From contig JADQBC010000005.1 in assembly GCA_016903655.1 (NCBI GenBank), positions 1 to 48,994 of the forward strand: a stretch of 48,994 nucleotides of DNA, given 5' to 3'. Both the position numbers and the translations under genes were made by a program. This document shows positions 27,980 through 38,484 of this stretch, one piece after another (the stretch's first letter is position 1; each line of letters opens with the position of its first letter). Below the pieces are notes generated by a model. That model was not told the origin of the DNA, searched no databases, and worked only from the letters and a program-made list of their open reading frames with translations. The stretch is from Gomphosphaeria aponina SAG 52.96 = DSM 107014. GTDB lineage: Bacteria > Cyanobacteriota > Cyanobacteriia > Cyanobacteriales > Gomphosphaeriaceae.

Positions 27980-28882
27980 ATGACTCAAACCATAGCAACC
28001 ATAATTGTCACCTATAACCGCCAAGAATTATTAACTCAATGTCTTGATGCGGTTTTAGCTCAAACTAGAATACCAGATAGAATTATTATTGTTGATAATA
28101 ATTCCACTGATGGCACCCCAGAATTTTTACAAGCAAAAGGTTATTTAGAAAAACCCATAATTGATTATGTTAGATTAACCGAAAATACAGGAGGAGCAGG
28201 AGGATTTTATACAGGAATGAAGCGAGGTTATGAAGCAGGTTATGACTGGTTATGGTTAACGGATGATGATGGTTATCCAGCTCAAGATTGTCTAGAAAAA
28301 CTGATCCAATTAAACCAAGAATTTGAGATTATTGGTCCCGCTGTTGTCTCACCAGAAGACCAGAATATTTTAACTTGGAAATTAAGGGTTTTAGAAAATA
28401 ATGGTTATTTTTCTCCCCGAATGTACCTTAATACTTATGATGAGTTAACAGCCAAATCAGAAGGGGGGATTTATTTAAATCAAGCTAACTTTTTTAATGG
28501 TATTTTAGTTAATAAAAATGTGGTAAAAAAAATTGGCTATGTCATTAAAGAGCTATTTATTTGGGGAGATGAATATGAGTACTATTTGAGATGTAAAAAA
28601 TTTAACATTAAAATATGTACTCAAGTAGATGCCATGTTCTTTCATCCCATTAAATCGGTTTCCGTCAATGAACTAAAATTTTATTACTTAGTGAGAAATC
28701 TATTTTATACTTATTTTAAATATGCTGAAATTATGTATGCTCCTAGCATCCGTTTATTCTATCCATTTTATCTTGTAGTTAAATATTTAAGATTAACTCC
28801 ATCTTTTTCGCCATTTTATTTAGCTCAAGTAATTAAATCAGTATTTTGGGCAATACAAGGCAAATTGATTCCCTATAATTGA
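27980..28882 (+). CDS. Glycosyltransferase family 2 (galactofuranosyltransferase-like arrangement)
   Basis: TIATIIVTYNRQELLTQCLDAVLAQTRIPDRIIIVDNNSTDGT...TENTGGAGGFYTGMKRGYEAGYDWLWLTDDDGYP. Confidence 0.9.
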   Translation: MTQTIATIIVTYNRQELLTQCLDAVLAQTRIPDRIIIVDNNSTDGTPEFLQAKGYLEKPIIDYVRLTENTGGAGGFYTGMKRGYEAGYDWLWLTDDDGYPAQDCLEKLIQLNQEFEIIGPAVVSPEDQNILTWKLRVLENNGYFSPRMYLNTYDELTAKSEGGIYLNQANFFNGILVNKNVVKKIGYVIKELFIWGDEYEYYLRCKKFNIKICTQVDAMFFHPIKSVSVNELKFYYLVRNLFYTYFKYAEIMYAPSIRLFYPFYLVVKYLRLTPSFSPFYLAQVIKSVFWAIQGKLIPYN

Positions 28883-29108
28883 GAAACAAAGAGCGCTATC
28901 ACACAAGTAAAAACAATTGATAATAAAGAAACAATAAACTAAAATAGGCTCTCAACAGATAAATTAAAATAAGCTCAACAAAGCAATTTATATTTTTTTA
29001 AAATTCAAAAATAGTGTCAAGAAAAAATATTTTAAAACAGGATTGATTATTCCCTCTGATTTTTTAAAAAAACTAACTGGTAATTAAGATAATTAAAACT
29101 TAAAATAG

Positions 29109-29924
29109 ATGATTAACATAAAATCCTTAATAAAAATACGCCCACTTTTCAAGAATTATGTTTACACTATTCAAAGAGGTCTTGCTAAGGGTTTGAAACG
29201 TAAAGGTGGTATGAGTTTTATACCTCAGTTAGCCAAGCCATCAAAAGAAGACCTATTTTTAAGTGGGCTTGATTTGAAAGACAATATAATATTCGACATT
29301 GGTGCATTTGAAGGAGTATTTACCTTGTTTTTTGCTCGAGCGGTGGGCGATCGCGGTCAAGTATATACTTTTGAACCCAATCCTATTAACTATAATCTTG
29401 TTCTTGAGAATGTTGCTTTAAATGGATTTGAACAAGTAAAAGTAATTAATACAGCTTTAGGAGATACTAATGGTAAATTAAACCTTGTATTTAGGAGTTT
29501 TGAAGCAGGATCTGGCAGCCTAAATACCACAATCCAGTCAAAATTTTTTCACACTGACAAGCTCCAAACAGTAGAAGTGTCCCTTGATACCCTCGATCAT
29601 CAAATTGCAGCTCATAATTTACCTACTCCTGATTTTGTTAAATTGGATGTAGAAGGTTTTGAGCCACAAATAATTCAGGGAATGCAGGAGCTACTCAAAA
29701 GAGCGAAACCCACTTTGTTTATTGAGTTACATGGATTTATGTTAGATACAGAAAAAGATACTTATTGGTCAGGTATTGTAGAACCTTTGTTAGATTTAGG
29801 CTACTCAATTAAACATATAGAGACAGATAGAAAAATAACTAAAAATCTTTCTAATCCTCCTTTGGATGGTCATATTTACTGTTGGATTTCACAGGAGAAT
29901 CATAATTGTAAAAATATATTATGA
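29109..29924 (+). CDS. FkbM-family methyltransferase
   Basis: NIIFDIGAFEGVFTLFFARAVGDRGQVYTFEPNPINYNLVLENVALNG...PDFVKLDVEGFEPQIIQGM. Confidence 0.92.
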   Translation: MINIKSLIKIRPLFKNYVYTIQRGLAKGLKRKGGMSFIPQLAKPSKEDLFLSGLDLKDNIIFDIGAFEGVFTLFFARAVGDRGQVYTFEPNPINYNLVLENVALNGFEQVKVINTALGDTNGKLNLVFRSFEAGSGSLNTTIQSKFFHTDKLQTVEVSLDTLDHQIAAHNLPTPDFVKLDVEGFEPQIIQGMQELLKRAKPTLFIELHGFMLDTEKDTYWSGIVEPLLDLGYSIKHIETDRKITKNLSNPPLDGHIYCWISQENHNCKNIL

Positions 29925-30086
29925 ACCAATATTTTTGAAAATATTTTGAGATTTATAACAGCTCAAAAATGCTATTAAAAAATAAATAAAATTCAATATT
30001 GATGTTAGTTAATTAACAATCATTAAACTTTTAAATTAAACATTTTAACCTACTTCAGCCATGAAGATTTAATATTTTTAAGCCCC

Positions 30087-31265
30087 ATGAATATTCTTTA
30101 CACCCTCACCACCTATCCCCCAGCTATTGGTGGAGCTCAACTTCACCAACATATATTAGCGCAAAATTTAAAAAATAATCACCAGATTCAAGTTATAACT
30201 CATTGGAATGAAAACCGCACTGATTGGTTATTAGGTACAACCATAAACGCTCCTTCATCTGAACTCAAATATACCATTGATGGTATTGATGTTCACAGGT
30301 TAGGATTTTCTCTCACGGAAAAACTTAAATTATTTCCTTCTGTATTAATTTATTACTTTTTAATGGATACTGCTTTAGCTTCCATCACCCCTAACCTAAT
30401 TAAACATCTTAAACCATACGCACAACAAGGAGATTTAATCCATAATGTACGCATAGGAAGAGAAGGATTAAGTTATGCTTCCTATCAAGTAGCCAAAGAG
30501 CATGATATTCCCTTTGTTTTTACTCCAGTACATCATCCTCGTTGGGTAGGGTGGCGTTATCGAAGTTATATCAAATTATATCAGTTAGCAGATGGGGTTA
30601 TTTGTTTAACCAATGTAGAAAAACAGACATTAGTTAAATTAGGAGTGCAAGAAGATAAAATTACTGTTACAGGAATAGGTCCTATTTTTACAGAAACAGC
30701 TAACCCCATCAGTTTTAAAAAAAAGCACCAAATTGACGAGCCAATAGTTTTATTTTTAGGGCAACATTATCCCTATAAAGGCTATCAACAATTATTACAA
30801 GCAACCAAGTTAGTTTGGGAAAAAATACCAGAAACAAACTTTATTTTTATCGGCCCTAGTGTAGCTAATTCAGAAAAATATTTTCAGGAATTTCAAGATA
30901 AAAGAATATATCGCTTAGGAATGGTTAATTTACAGGAAAAAACAGACGCTTTAGCAGCTTGTAGTTTATTATGCGTTCCCTCATCTCAAGAAAGTTTCGG
31001 TGGTGTTTATACAGAAGCATGGAGTTTTGCTAAACCTGTAATGGGCTGTGATATTCCTGCCGTAGCTGAAGTTATTAGCAATGGATTAGATGGTTATTTA
31101 GTGCAACAAAACCCTCAAGAAATTGCTGACGCTATTTGTCAATTATTACTCAATCCCAGTCAAGCACAAAAAATGGGTGAAGCAGGAGAAAACAAAGTTA
31201 AACAACATTTTACCTGGCAAAAACTTGCTGAAAAAACAGAGCAGTTTTACCAAAAATTACTTTAA
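30087..31265 (+). CDS. Glycosyltransferase family 4
   Basis: PPAIGGAQLHQHILAQNL...VLFLGQHYPYKGYQQLLQA...CVPSSQESFGGVYTEAWSFAKPVMGCDIPAVAEVI. Confidence 0.92.
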   Translation: MNILYTLTTYPPAIGGAQLHQHILAQNLKNNHQIQVITHWNENRTDWLLGTTINAPSSELKYTIDGIDVHRLGFSLTEKLKLFPSVLIYYFLMDTALASITPNLIKHLKPYAQQGDLIHNVRIGREGLSYASYQVAKEHDIPFVFTPVHHPRWVGWRYRSYIKLYQLADGVICLTNVEKQTLVKLGVQEDKITVTGIGPIFTETANPISFKKKHQIDEPIVLFLGQHYPYKGYQQLLQATKLVWEKIPETNFIFIGPSVANSEKYFQEFQDKRIYRLGMVNLQEKTDALAACSLLCVPSSQESFGGVYTEAWSFAKPVMGCDIPAVAEVISNGLDGYLVQQNPQEIADAICQLLLNPSQAQKMGEAGENKVKQHFTWQKLAEKTEQFYQKLL

Positions 31266-31267
31266 AA

Positions 31268-31948
31268 CTAATAAAACCTACCTACCCCAGTGGCTAACTC
31301 AGGATAACCAGCATCAATCAAAGCCCGATCGCGTATTCTACAAGAATCACATAAACCACAAGGTGTTTCCCCGCCCTGGTAACATGACCAAGTATCCTCA
31401 ATGGGTACTCCCAGTTTTACTGCTCGTCGTACAATATCAATTTTAGAATCCTGTACCAAAGGGGCGACTAACTGGGGTGCTTTTCCTTCTACTCCTACCT
31501 TAGAAGCTAAATTAGCTAATTGTTGATAAGCTGCTAAATATTCTGGCCGACAATCAGGATAACCTGAATAGTCGATCGCATTGATACCCAAATATATAGC
31601 TTCAGCATTTTTTGCTTCTGCTAAAGAAAGAGCGATCGCTATAAATACCGTATTTCTCCCTGGTACATAAGTAGAAGGAATTATCCCTGGTTTTACCCCA
31701 TCTTGAGGTAAAGAGAGAGACCCATCTGTGAGAGAAGAGCCACCCCATTGAGCTAAATTAATATCAACAATAAAATGTTCCTGAATGCCTAACTTTTTAA
31801 GGATTTTAGTAGCCGCTTGCAACTCGCGCAGATGACGCTGACCATAGCGAAAAGAGAGCGCGATCGCCTCATAACCAGCAGAAATGGCGATCGCCGCAGT
31901 TGTCGCCGAGTCTAAACCCCCTGATAATAAAACAACAGCTTTTTTCAT
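31268..31948 (-). CDS. queC: 7-cyano-7-deazaguanine synthase
   Basis: [18 protein letters not shown]...YIPGRN-like [31 protein letters not shown]. Confidence 0.96.
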   Translation of the reverse strand: MKKAVVLLSGGLDSATTAAIAISAGYEAIALSFRYGQRHLRELQAATKILKKLGIQEHFIVDINLAQWGGSSLTDGSLSLPQDGVKPGIIPSTYVPGRNTVFIAIALSLAEAKNAEAIYLGINAIDYSGYPDCRPEYLAAYQQLANLASKVGVEGKAPQLVAPLVQDSKIDIVRRAVKLGVPIEDTWSCYQGGETPCGLCDSCRIRDRALIDAGYPELATGVGRFY

Positions 31949-32583
31949 CTCACCCCCATAAACTTGTGAGTTTGCAGACTAATACGCCATTCTGGGTGAT
32001 GCAACACATAGTTAAAAATCAACTCCTGACTCTGAGGAGTATGCCATTCTGGTTGGAGATACTTAAGCGCAGTTGGGGGAACTTTAGTACCTTCCTCCTC
32101 AGCCCATTGTAAATCCTCATCATTCTCCACCACCACTTTCAGTTCATTTACCCGCTCATAAATACTCCGATGGGGAAGTTTATTCCGTTTCGGGGAAAAA
32201 GTCACCCAGTCAAACACCCCACTAAATGGATAAGCACCAGCAGTTTCCAAATGCACCCGCAATCCATTTTGTCGCAATTGCCCACACAAAGGATTTAAAT
32301 CGTGCATTAAAGGTTCTCCTCCAGTAATAATCACAATAGCAGGGTTAGCAATTTTAGCCGCCCGAGCTAATTTAAACACATTCTGCTGGGGATGACCTTT
32401 AAGGGGCCATGTCTCCTTTTGGTCACACCAAGGACAATGGACAGCACACCCCCCCAGTCGAATAAAAAAAGCATTCACTCCACACCAGGTTCCTTCTCCC
32501 TGGACTGAATGAAAAGTTTCTACGATTGGATAATCCAATTTTATTTGCCTTCTATCTTTTGTTCTATCAGCAATTCTAACCAA
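31945..32583 (-). CDS. queE: 7-carboxy-7-deazaguanine synthase (radical SAM)
   Basis: [50 protein letters not shown]. Confidence 0.95.
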   Translation of the reverse strand: MVRIADRTKDRRQIKLDYPIVETFHSVQGEGTWCGVNAFFIRLGGCAVHCPWCDQKETWPLKGHPQQNVFKLARAAKIANPAIVIITGGEPLMHDLNPLCGQLRQNGLRVHLETAGAYPFSGVFDWVTFSPKRNKLPHRSIYERVNELKVVVENDEDLQWAEEEGTKVPPTALKYLQPEWHTPQSQELIFNYVLHHPEWRISLQTHKFMGVR

Positions 32584-34022
32584 TGAATCAACATAAGTCT
32601 TTGCCCAAAATTAACCTCCTAACTATGTTTCGCCTCGGTTTATTCCAAATGGGTTTGGGGATGATGTCTCTCCTAACTCTTGGAGTACTTAACCGAGTAA
32701 TGATTGATGAGTTAAATGTGTTGCCCCTCCTGGCTGCAGGGGCGATCGCTATGCACCAATTTGTTAGTCCTGCGCGGGTGTGGTTTGGTCAAATGTCGGA
32801 TGCTAAACCTCTTTTTGGCTATCATCGTAGTGGCTATGTTTGGCTAGGGGCCGCACTGTTTACTACTATCTCTTTCGGAGCACTGCAAGTAGTTTGGCAA
32901 TTAGGTAGTAGTTTGCAAGCTAATGGTTGGAATGTTATCACCTCTGCTTGGGCAGCACTGCTGGCGCTAATTTTTGCTTTCTATGGTTTAGCTCTGAGTG
33001 CCAGTTCTACTCCTTTTGCTGCGATGTTGGTAGATGTGTCTGATGAGGATAACCGATCTCAACTGGTTGCCATTGTGTGGTCAATGTTGATGGTGGGTAT
33101 TGTGGTTGGGGCAATTATTAGCTCAAAATTACTGGACACTCCCGAAATTTGTGGGGCAGCTATCTTAACCAACCCAGTAGGGGGAAAAATTGCTCACATT
33201 CCCCAATTACAGGCAACTATTAACCCAGTATTTATCATTATGCCTGCCATCGTCTTTGGGTTATCTTTAGTGGCAACCCTGGGAGTAGAGAAAAAATATT
33301 CTCGCTATAGCTCCCGCTCGACGATGGTACACCGAGAAGACCAAATTACTCTCAACTTTGCGCTACGAGTCTTAACCGCTAGTCGCCAAACGGGTTTATT
33401 TTTTACTTTCCTATTGGTAATGACGATTAGTTTATTTATGCAGGATGCAGTAATGGAACCCTATGGCGGGGAAGTGTTTGGGATGTGTATCTCAGAAACA
33501 ACTAAATTAAATGTTCCTTTTGGAATGGGAACTTTATTTGGCATTGGTTTTACTGGTTTCTTAATTTTACCCCGCTTGGGCAAGAAAAATACAGTCAAAT
33601 ATGGCTGTCTGGGGGCAACAGTTTCTCTAGTTTTAATTACTTTAGCAGGGTTTGCGGCTAATCCAGCATTGCTGAAAGGGAGTTTATTGTTTTTTGGTCT
33701 TTCTTCTGGAGTACTTACCGCAGGAGCTACCAGTTTGATGTTAGATTTGACAGCAGCGGAAACTGCTGGTACTTTTATTGGTGCTTGGGGGTTAGCTCAA
33801 GCAATGGCGCGGGGACTGGCTACAGTATTTGGCGGTGCGGTGTTAAATTTGGGGAAAATGGTTTTTACTGCCCCAGTGCTGGCCTATGGTACTGTATTTA
33901 TTTTGCAAGCAATAGGGATGCTTGCTGCAATTTGGCTGTTGAGACGGGTGAATGTGAAAGAATTTCAGGAAAATGCCCGAGAGGCGATCGCTCTGGTGAT
34001 GGAAGGGGAGTTAGATGGTTAA
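32583..34022 (+). CDS. BCD/PucC-family (chlorophyll) MFS transporter
   Basis: LLTMFRLGLFQMGLGMMSLLTLGVLNRVMIDEL...WFGQMSDAKPLFGYHRSGYVWLGAALF. Confidence 0.92.
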   Translation: MNQHKSLPKINLLTMFRLGLFQMGLGMMSLLTLGVLNRVMIDELNVLPLLAAGAIAMHQFVSPARVWFGQMSDAKPLFGYHRSGYVWLGAALFTTISFGALQVVWQLGSSLQANGWNVITSAWAALLALIFAFYGLALSASSTPFAAMLVDVSDEDNRSQLVAIVWSMLMVGIVVGAIISSKLLDTPEICGAAILTNPVGGKIAHIPQLQATINPVFIIMPAIVFGLSLVATLGVEKKYSRYSSRSTMVHREDQITLNFALRVLTASRQTGLFFTFLLVMTISLFMQDAVMEPYGGEVFGMCISETTKLNVPFGMGTLFGIGFTGFLILPRLGKKNTVKYGCLGATVSLVLITLAGFAANPALLKGSLLFFGLSSGVLTAGATSLMLDLTAAETAGTFIGAWGLAQAMARGLATVFGGAVLNLGKMVFTAPVLAYGTVFILQAIGMLAAIWLLRRVNVKEFQENAREAIALVMEGELDG

Positions 34023-34151
34023 TTTAATTATCAGTTATAACTTATCAGTTCTATAGTGGTGGATTAATTTTAAAAAAAGTTGCTCAAGAACAGGATTTGC
34101 CATAAAATATTAATTGATAACTGATAACTGTTAATTGCTTAAATGAGGAGA

Positions 34152-34210
34152 GGGCGGGTTTTGATATTAAGGTTATTCTGTTGATTATTAGGTTGTCCCT
34201 AAACCCGCCC
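34152..34210. repeat. Imperfect stem-loop repeat with GGGCGGGTTT...AAACCCGCCC ends
   Basis: GGGCGGGTTT at 34152-34161, AAACCCGCCC at 34201-34210; related ends at 42811-42820 and 44388-44437. Confidence 0.8.
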
Positions 34211-34227
34211 CTACAGGGACATATTTT

Positions 34228-35217
34228 TTATGCCGTAATTAAATGACGGTTATGTGGCTCATCAAAATTAATCATCGGCCCTGCGGGAATAATGCCACTG
34301 GGATTTATATGGGGATGACTTGTATAATAATGGCGCTTGATCTGGTCAAAGTTGCAGGTTTCTTTTACCCCTGGATGTTGATAAATATCTCTGACGTAAT
34401 TACCCAAATCGGGATAATCCCCAAGATGACGCATATTGCACTTAAAATGTACATAATAAACTGGATCAAATCGCAACAAGGTAGTAAACAAACAAAAGTC
34501 GGCTTCTGTGAGAATATCGCCACACAAATATCTTTGTTTTCCTAACACTTTTTCCCAATGATCTAAAGCTGCAAATAACTCAGTTACTGCTTCATCATAA
34601 GCTTCTTGGCTAATGGCAAATCCTGCCCGATATACTCCATTATTAATTGGGTGATAAATAGCATCTATTGTTTTATCTATTTCTTCCCTTAAATTTTCGG
34701 GACAGAAATTAACCTCATTTGCAGCTACCTCGGCAAATTCTAAGTCCAACATTCTCATTATTTCCCGAGATTCGTTATTCACAATGGTGTTAGTTTGTTT
34801 ATCCCACAAGACAGGCACTGTCACCCTTCCCGTATATTTATTATCAGAATGAGCATAAACATCTCGCAAATATTTTTTATTATTTACTGAATCGGGAATT
34901 GTCCCAGGATAATCAGCAAATTCCCAACCTTCTTCTGCCATTAAAGGGTGAACAATAGAAATACTAATTGCCTTTTCTAAACCTTTTAATTGCCGCATAA
35001 TTAAAGTGCGGTGCGCCCACGGACAAGCATAGGAAACATAGAGATGATAGCGATTTGCTTCTGCTTTAAAACCACTAGCACCATCAGCAGTGATCCAATT
35101 ACGGAAAGTGGTAGGATTCCTTAAAAATCTTCCTTTGGGGTCTTTTTGATAACCTTCCTTTTGCCATTTTCCCTCAATCATCATTCCTGTTGCCATACTT
35201 TTTTGCTCCTGTATCAA
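34228..35217 (-). CDS. Glutathionyl-hydroquinone reductase / omega-class GST family
   Basis: FRNWITADGASGFKAEANRYHLYVSYACPWAHRTLIMRQLKGLEKAISISIVHPLM. Confidence 0.93.
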   Translation of the reverse strand: MIQEQKSMATGMMIEGKWQKEGYQKDPKGRFLRNPTTFRNWITADGASGFKAEANRYHLYVSYACPWAHRTLIMRQLKGLEKAISISIVHPLMAEEGWEFADYPGTIPDSVNNKKYLRDVYAHSDNKYTGRVTVPVLWDKQTNTIVNNESREIMRMLDLEFAEVAANEVNFCPENLREEIDKTIDAIYHPINNGVYRAGFAISQEAYDEAVTELFAALDHWEKVLGKQRYLCGDILTEADFCLFTTLLRFDPVYYVHFKCNMRHLGDYPDLGNYVRDIYQHPGVKETCNFDQIKRHYYTSHPHINPSGIIPAGPMINFDEPHNRHLITA

Positions 35218-35247
35218 GGGGCTTGGTTTCCCAACCCCTACATTATT

Positions 35248-35535
35248 TTATTCGCTGAGAATTTGCGGTACTCGGAAAAAATCCCCTTCTTGTTCTGGTG
35301 CTTGTTTCAAGAGTATTTCACGATCAGTCCAAGGTTTTAATTCATCAGGGCGGGTAATATTACTAATCTCGATCGCCCTGGTTGTTGGCTCGACATTTTC
35401 CGTATCCAACTCACTCAATTGGTCAAAATATTCCAATATGCTACTTAAATTTTTGGTGAGTTGCTTTTCTTCTGCTGGTGTTATTTCCAAACGGGCTAGC
35501 AGGGCTACTTTTTTCACTTGCTCTTGCTCTATCAT
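35248..35535 (-). CDS. gatC: Asp/Glu-tRNA amidotransferase subunit C
   Basis: [50 protein letters not shown]. Confidence 0.94.
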   Translation of the reverse strand: MIEQEQVKKVALLARLEITPAEEKQLTKNLSSILEYFDQLSELDTENVEPTTRAIEISNITRPDELKPWTDREILLKQAPEQEGDFFRVPQILSE

Positions 35536-35550
35536 TTTTGCTTACTCCCT

Positions 35551-36072
35551 TTAGAAAAATACATCTATTTCTGAGCGCCCTGTTATTTTGAGCCAGTTTT
35601 GTGCCTCAATATAGTTATTGGGAGCGATCCGAATTGCTTGTTTCCAGTATTCAGCCGCTCTATCATACAGTGCTTCAGCCTCTTCCTCCCTACCAGCCGC
35701 TTTTGCTTTTTCCCCTTGGTAATGGTAAAGTACAGCTATATTATTTAGTGCTTGGGGCATTTGGGGATTGAGGTCGATCGCCTGGTGATAATATTCCAAG
35801 GATTTATCCAGCTCCCCATTACTTCCATGAATTAAACCAATATTATAGAGAATGTAGCTCTTATCATTGGGATCTTCCTCTAACTTCAGCGCTTCTTCGT
35901 AGTTTTCTAATGCTTCCGCATATTCTCCCTCTGCCTGGGCTGACATCCCATCACGATAATAAGCAAATGCTTCTTTAGCTTTTTTATTGGCTGGCAGAGC
36001 TTTCAGAATAATATCCGCCATAACGGTAAAGGTTTTATCAATAAAATTGTCGTTTCTTTGACTGCGTGGCAT
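35551..36072 (-). CDS. ycf3: Photosystem I assembly protein Ycf3 (TPR)
   Basis: [62 protein letters not shown]. Confidence 0.97.
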   Translation of the reverse strand: MPRSQRNDNFIDKTFTVMADIILKALPANKKAKEAFAYYRDGMSAQAEGEYAEALENYEEALKLEEDPNDKSYILYNIGLIHGSNGELDKSLEYYHQAIDLNPQMPQALNNIAVLYHYQGEKAKAAGREEEAEALYDRAAEYWKQAIRIAPNNYIEAQNWLKITGRSEIDVFF

Positions 36073-36121
36073 ATTTTTTGCTCTCTTCCCTAGGAATCGC
36101 TTTAGTTATTCTTCTAGAATA

Positions 36122-36595
36122 TCACTGAACAATCAACACTGAACAATGGGCATGATGCAACACATAATTACTAACACTACCCAGAATCATTTCACTCAAA
36201 CCCGAGCGCCCTCTACGTCCAACCACAATTAAATCTGCTTGCCAATCTTTTGCTTCTTTGCATATAACTCTACTTGCACTCCCATAAAACTGTTTTAACT
36301 CAACATTTACCTCAGCTTGTTTGGCTTTTTTTTCAAAAGAATGAAGTACCTCTAACCCAATATTTTCAAAAGTTTGCCACTGTTCTTGCCATGTTTTATA
36401 TGCGACTTCGCTAATATCACAATAGGGGGCAGAAAAATCTGTTGGGATGGCTAGCGGGCTGTTATCTTCTTCTGGGGAAAGTACATGAAGTAACATTAAG
36501 TTAGCATTGTTTGTTTTGGCTAAAGATAGAGCTTTCTCAAACACATTTTTTCCTCTTTCTGAGGTGTCTATGGCCACCAGAATTTTTTGATACAT
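36122..36595 (-). CDS. Universal stress protein
   Basis: MYQKILVAIDTSERGKNVFEKALSLA...DLIVVGRRGRSGLSEMILGSVSNYVLHHAHCSVLIV. Confidence 0.94.
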   Translation of the reverse strand: MYQKILVAIDTSERGKNVFEKALSLAKTNNANLMLLHVLSPEEDNSPLAIPTDFSAPYCDISEVAYKTWQEQWQTFENIGLEVLHSFEKKAKQAEVNVELKQFYGSASRVICKEAKDWQADLIVVGRRGRSGLSEMILGSVSNYVLHHAHCSVLIVQ

Positions 36596-36654
36596 AATTT
36601 TCTATTCACCTAAGTTGGACGGTTAACTAATAAATGGGTTTGGATACCCCACCC

Positions 36655-38412
36655 CTAGGGAGAAAATTGTTGACCATGAAAATGAGCATAACGACCATTT
36701 TGGGTTAATAATTCTTCGTGATTACCTGATTCAACAATTTCCCCTTTTTCTAACACAAAAATGCGATTAGCACGGCGTACTGTGCCAAGACGATGAGCAA
36801 TTACAAACACTGTTCTCCCTTTCATAATTCTTTCTAATGCTTCTTGTACTAAAGCTTCTGAAGAAGAGTCTAAAGCGGAGGTTGCCTCATCTAAAATAAG
36901 AATGCTGGGGTTAAGTAAAATAGCACGGGCGATCGCTATTCTTTGTCTCTGTCCTCCAGATAAATTTACCCCTCTTTCTCCTACATAAGTATAATATCCC
37001 TGGGGCAATTCATTAATAAACTGCTCCGCATTAGCTATTTTCCCAGCAGCTTTGATTTTTTCTAAATCAATTTCTGGTTTCCCAAAGGCGATATTTTCCG
37101 CAATTGTTCCCGAAAACAAGATAGTTTCTTGGGGTACTATCCCTATTTGTTGGCGCAGACTTTTAAGAGTTACTTCCTGAATATTAATTCCATCAATTAA
37201 AATCTCTCCTCCATCTATATTATAAAAGCGCGGCAGTAAATTTACTAAAGTAGTTTTTCCTGCTCCTGACGCTCCCACTAAAGCAATCATTTCCCCTGGA
37301 TGCACCAGAAAACTGATATTTTTTAACACCCTCTTGTTATTCCCCAAGGGGGGGTTAATTTCATCAAAAGAAGGATAAGCAAAACTCACATCACGATATT
37401 CCACTTTACCTGTTACTGCCCGAAGTGGGTAAGCATCCTTATTTTCTACCACAGTTGATTTAATTGCCAATAGTTCAAAAATCCGATCTACCGATGCTTC
37501 TCCCTGTTTAAAATCATTATAATTGCTAGTCGTAATGGAAATAGGGTCAATTAATAAAGCAACTGCTGCCACATAACTCACAAATTCACTCCCTGTAAGA
37601 TTTTGTTGAGAAATTTGCCAAGCTCCCAGGAAAAAGAGAAACACCACACTCATTGCTTCTAAAAAACCCACCACCACAAATTGAATTGCCTTCACTTTTT
37701 CTGTCAAATATTTGGCATTTCTATTGGCTTCTGCTTCTTGGGAAAAACGGTTAATTTCATATTCTTCGGCGGCGAAAGCTTGCACTAACCGAATGCCATT
37801 AAATACTTCTGTGAGGAGAGCAGATAAATTAGAAATGCGGTTTTGACTGCGACGGGAAAACTTCAGTAACTGTTCTCCAAATACCCCAATTAATACCGCC
37901 ATTAAAGGGGTAATAATTAAACTTGCTAGGGTTAATTGCCAGTTTAAAAAAAACATATAACCCAAGACTACCACTAGCTGTAAAATGCAGGGGACAAACT
38001 GATGAAAAACTTTATTAATTACTTCCCCAATGCGGTCAATATCTTCTGTAAGACGGTAAGACAGGTCGCCAGTTTTCGCCACTTCAAAATAGTTAAGACT
38101 CAGTTTTTGTAAATGGGAATAGACAAATGTGCGTAAGTCTAAAGCAATTTTTAAAGCAGCTTTTGCCATTAGTGCATCTTGTCCGTATTGTGCCGCACCT
38201 CTGAGTAAGAAAACAAGAGCTGCAACTCCAGCAAGTTGAGCGATCGCCTGTACATTTCCCTCACCGATATAATTTGCCATTCTCCCTGCTAACCAGGCTA
38301 AAATTGGCCAGAAAATAGTAAACCCAACCGTACAAGCGAGTGCTAGAGAAATAGTAGGTAACTGGGGACGAAGATAAGGAATTAACTGCCAATAACTAGA
38401 ACGTTTTTTCAA
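36655..38412 (-). CDS. ABC exporter, fused permease/ATPase (HepA/MsbA-like)
   Basis: Six-TM N-terminus; GASGAGKTTLVNLLPRFY, NLSGGQRQRIAIARAILLNPSILILDEATSALD. Confidence 0.93.
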   Translation of the reverse strand: MKKRSSYWQLIPYLRPQLPTISLALACTVGFTIFWPILAWLAGRMANYIGEGNVQAIAQLAGVAALVFLLRGAAQYGQDALMAKAALKIALDLRTFVYSHLQKLSLNYFEVAKTGDLSYRLTEDIDRIGEVINKVFHQFVPCILQLVVVLGYMFFLNWQLTLASLIITPLMAVLIGVFGEQLLKFSRRSQNRISNLSALLTEVFNGIRLVQAFAAEEYEINRFSQEAEANRNAKYLTEKVKAIQFVVVGFLEAMSVVFLFFLGAWQISQQNLTGSEFVSYVAAVALLIDPISITTSNYNDFKQGEASVDRIFELLAIKSTVVENKDAYPLRAVTGKVEYRDVSFAYPSFDEINPPLGNNKRVLKNISFLVHPGEMIALVGASGAGKTTLVNLLPRFYNIDGGEILIDGINIQEVTLKSLRQQIGIVPQETILFSGTIAENIAFGKPEIDLEKIKAAGKIANAEQFINELPQGYYTYVGERGVNLSGGQRQRIAIARAILLNPSILILDEATSALDSSSEALVQEALERIMKGRTVFVIAHRLGTVRRANRIFVLEKGEIVESGNHEELLTQNGRYAHFHGQQFSP

Positions 38413-38484
38413 TTTTCTTTACCAGTAAAATTTTTATTTGTTGATAATTTATTATCGGGGCATAACATATTATGCCCCTAAATC

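Noticed and set aside
26668-28882. FAD enzyme plus GT2 as a defined galactofuranose (UGM-GlfT) pathway
   Set aside because: The FAD protein lacks a typical UGM N-terminus; the assignment would be speculative without alignment.
34020-34140. TTATCAGTTATAACTTATCAG / TAACTGATAACTGTTAATT as a mobile element
   Set aside because: Only loose, imperfect repeats; no clear boundaries or target duplication.
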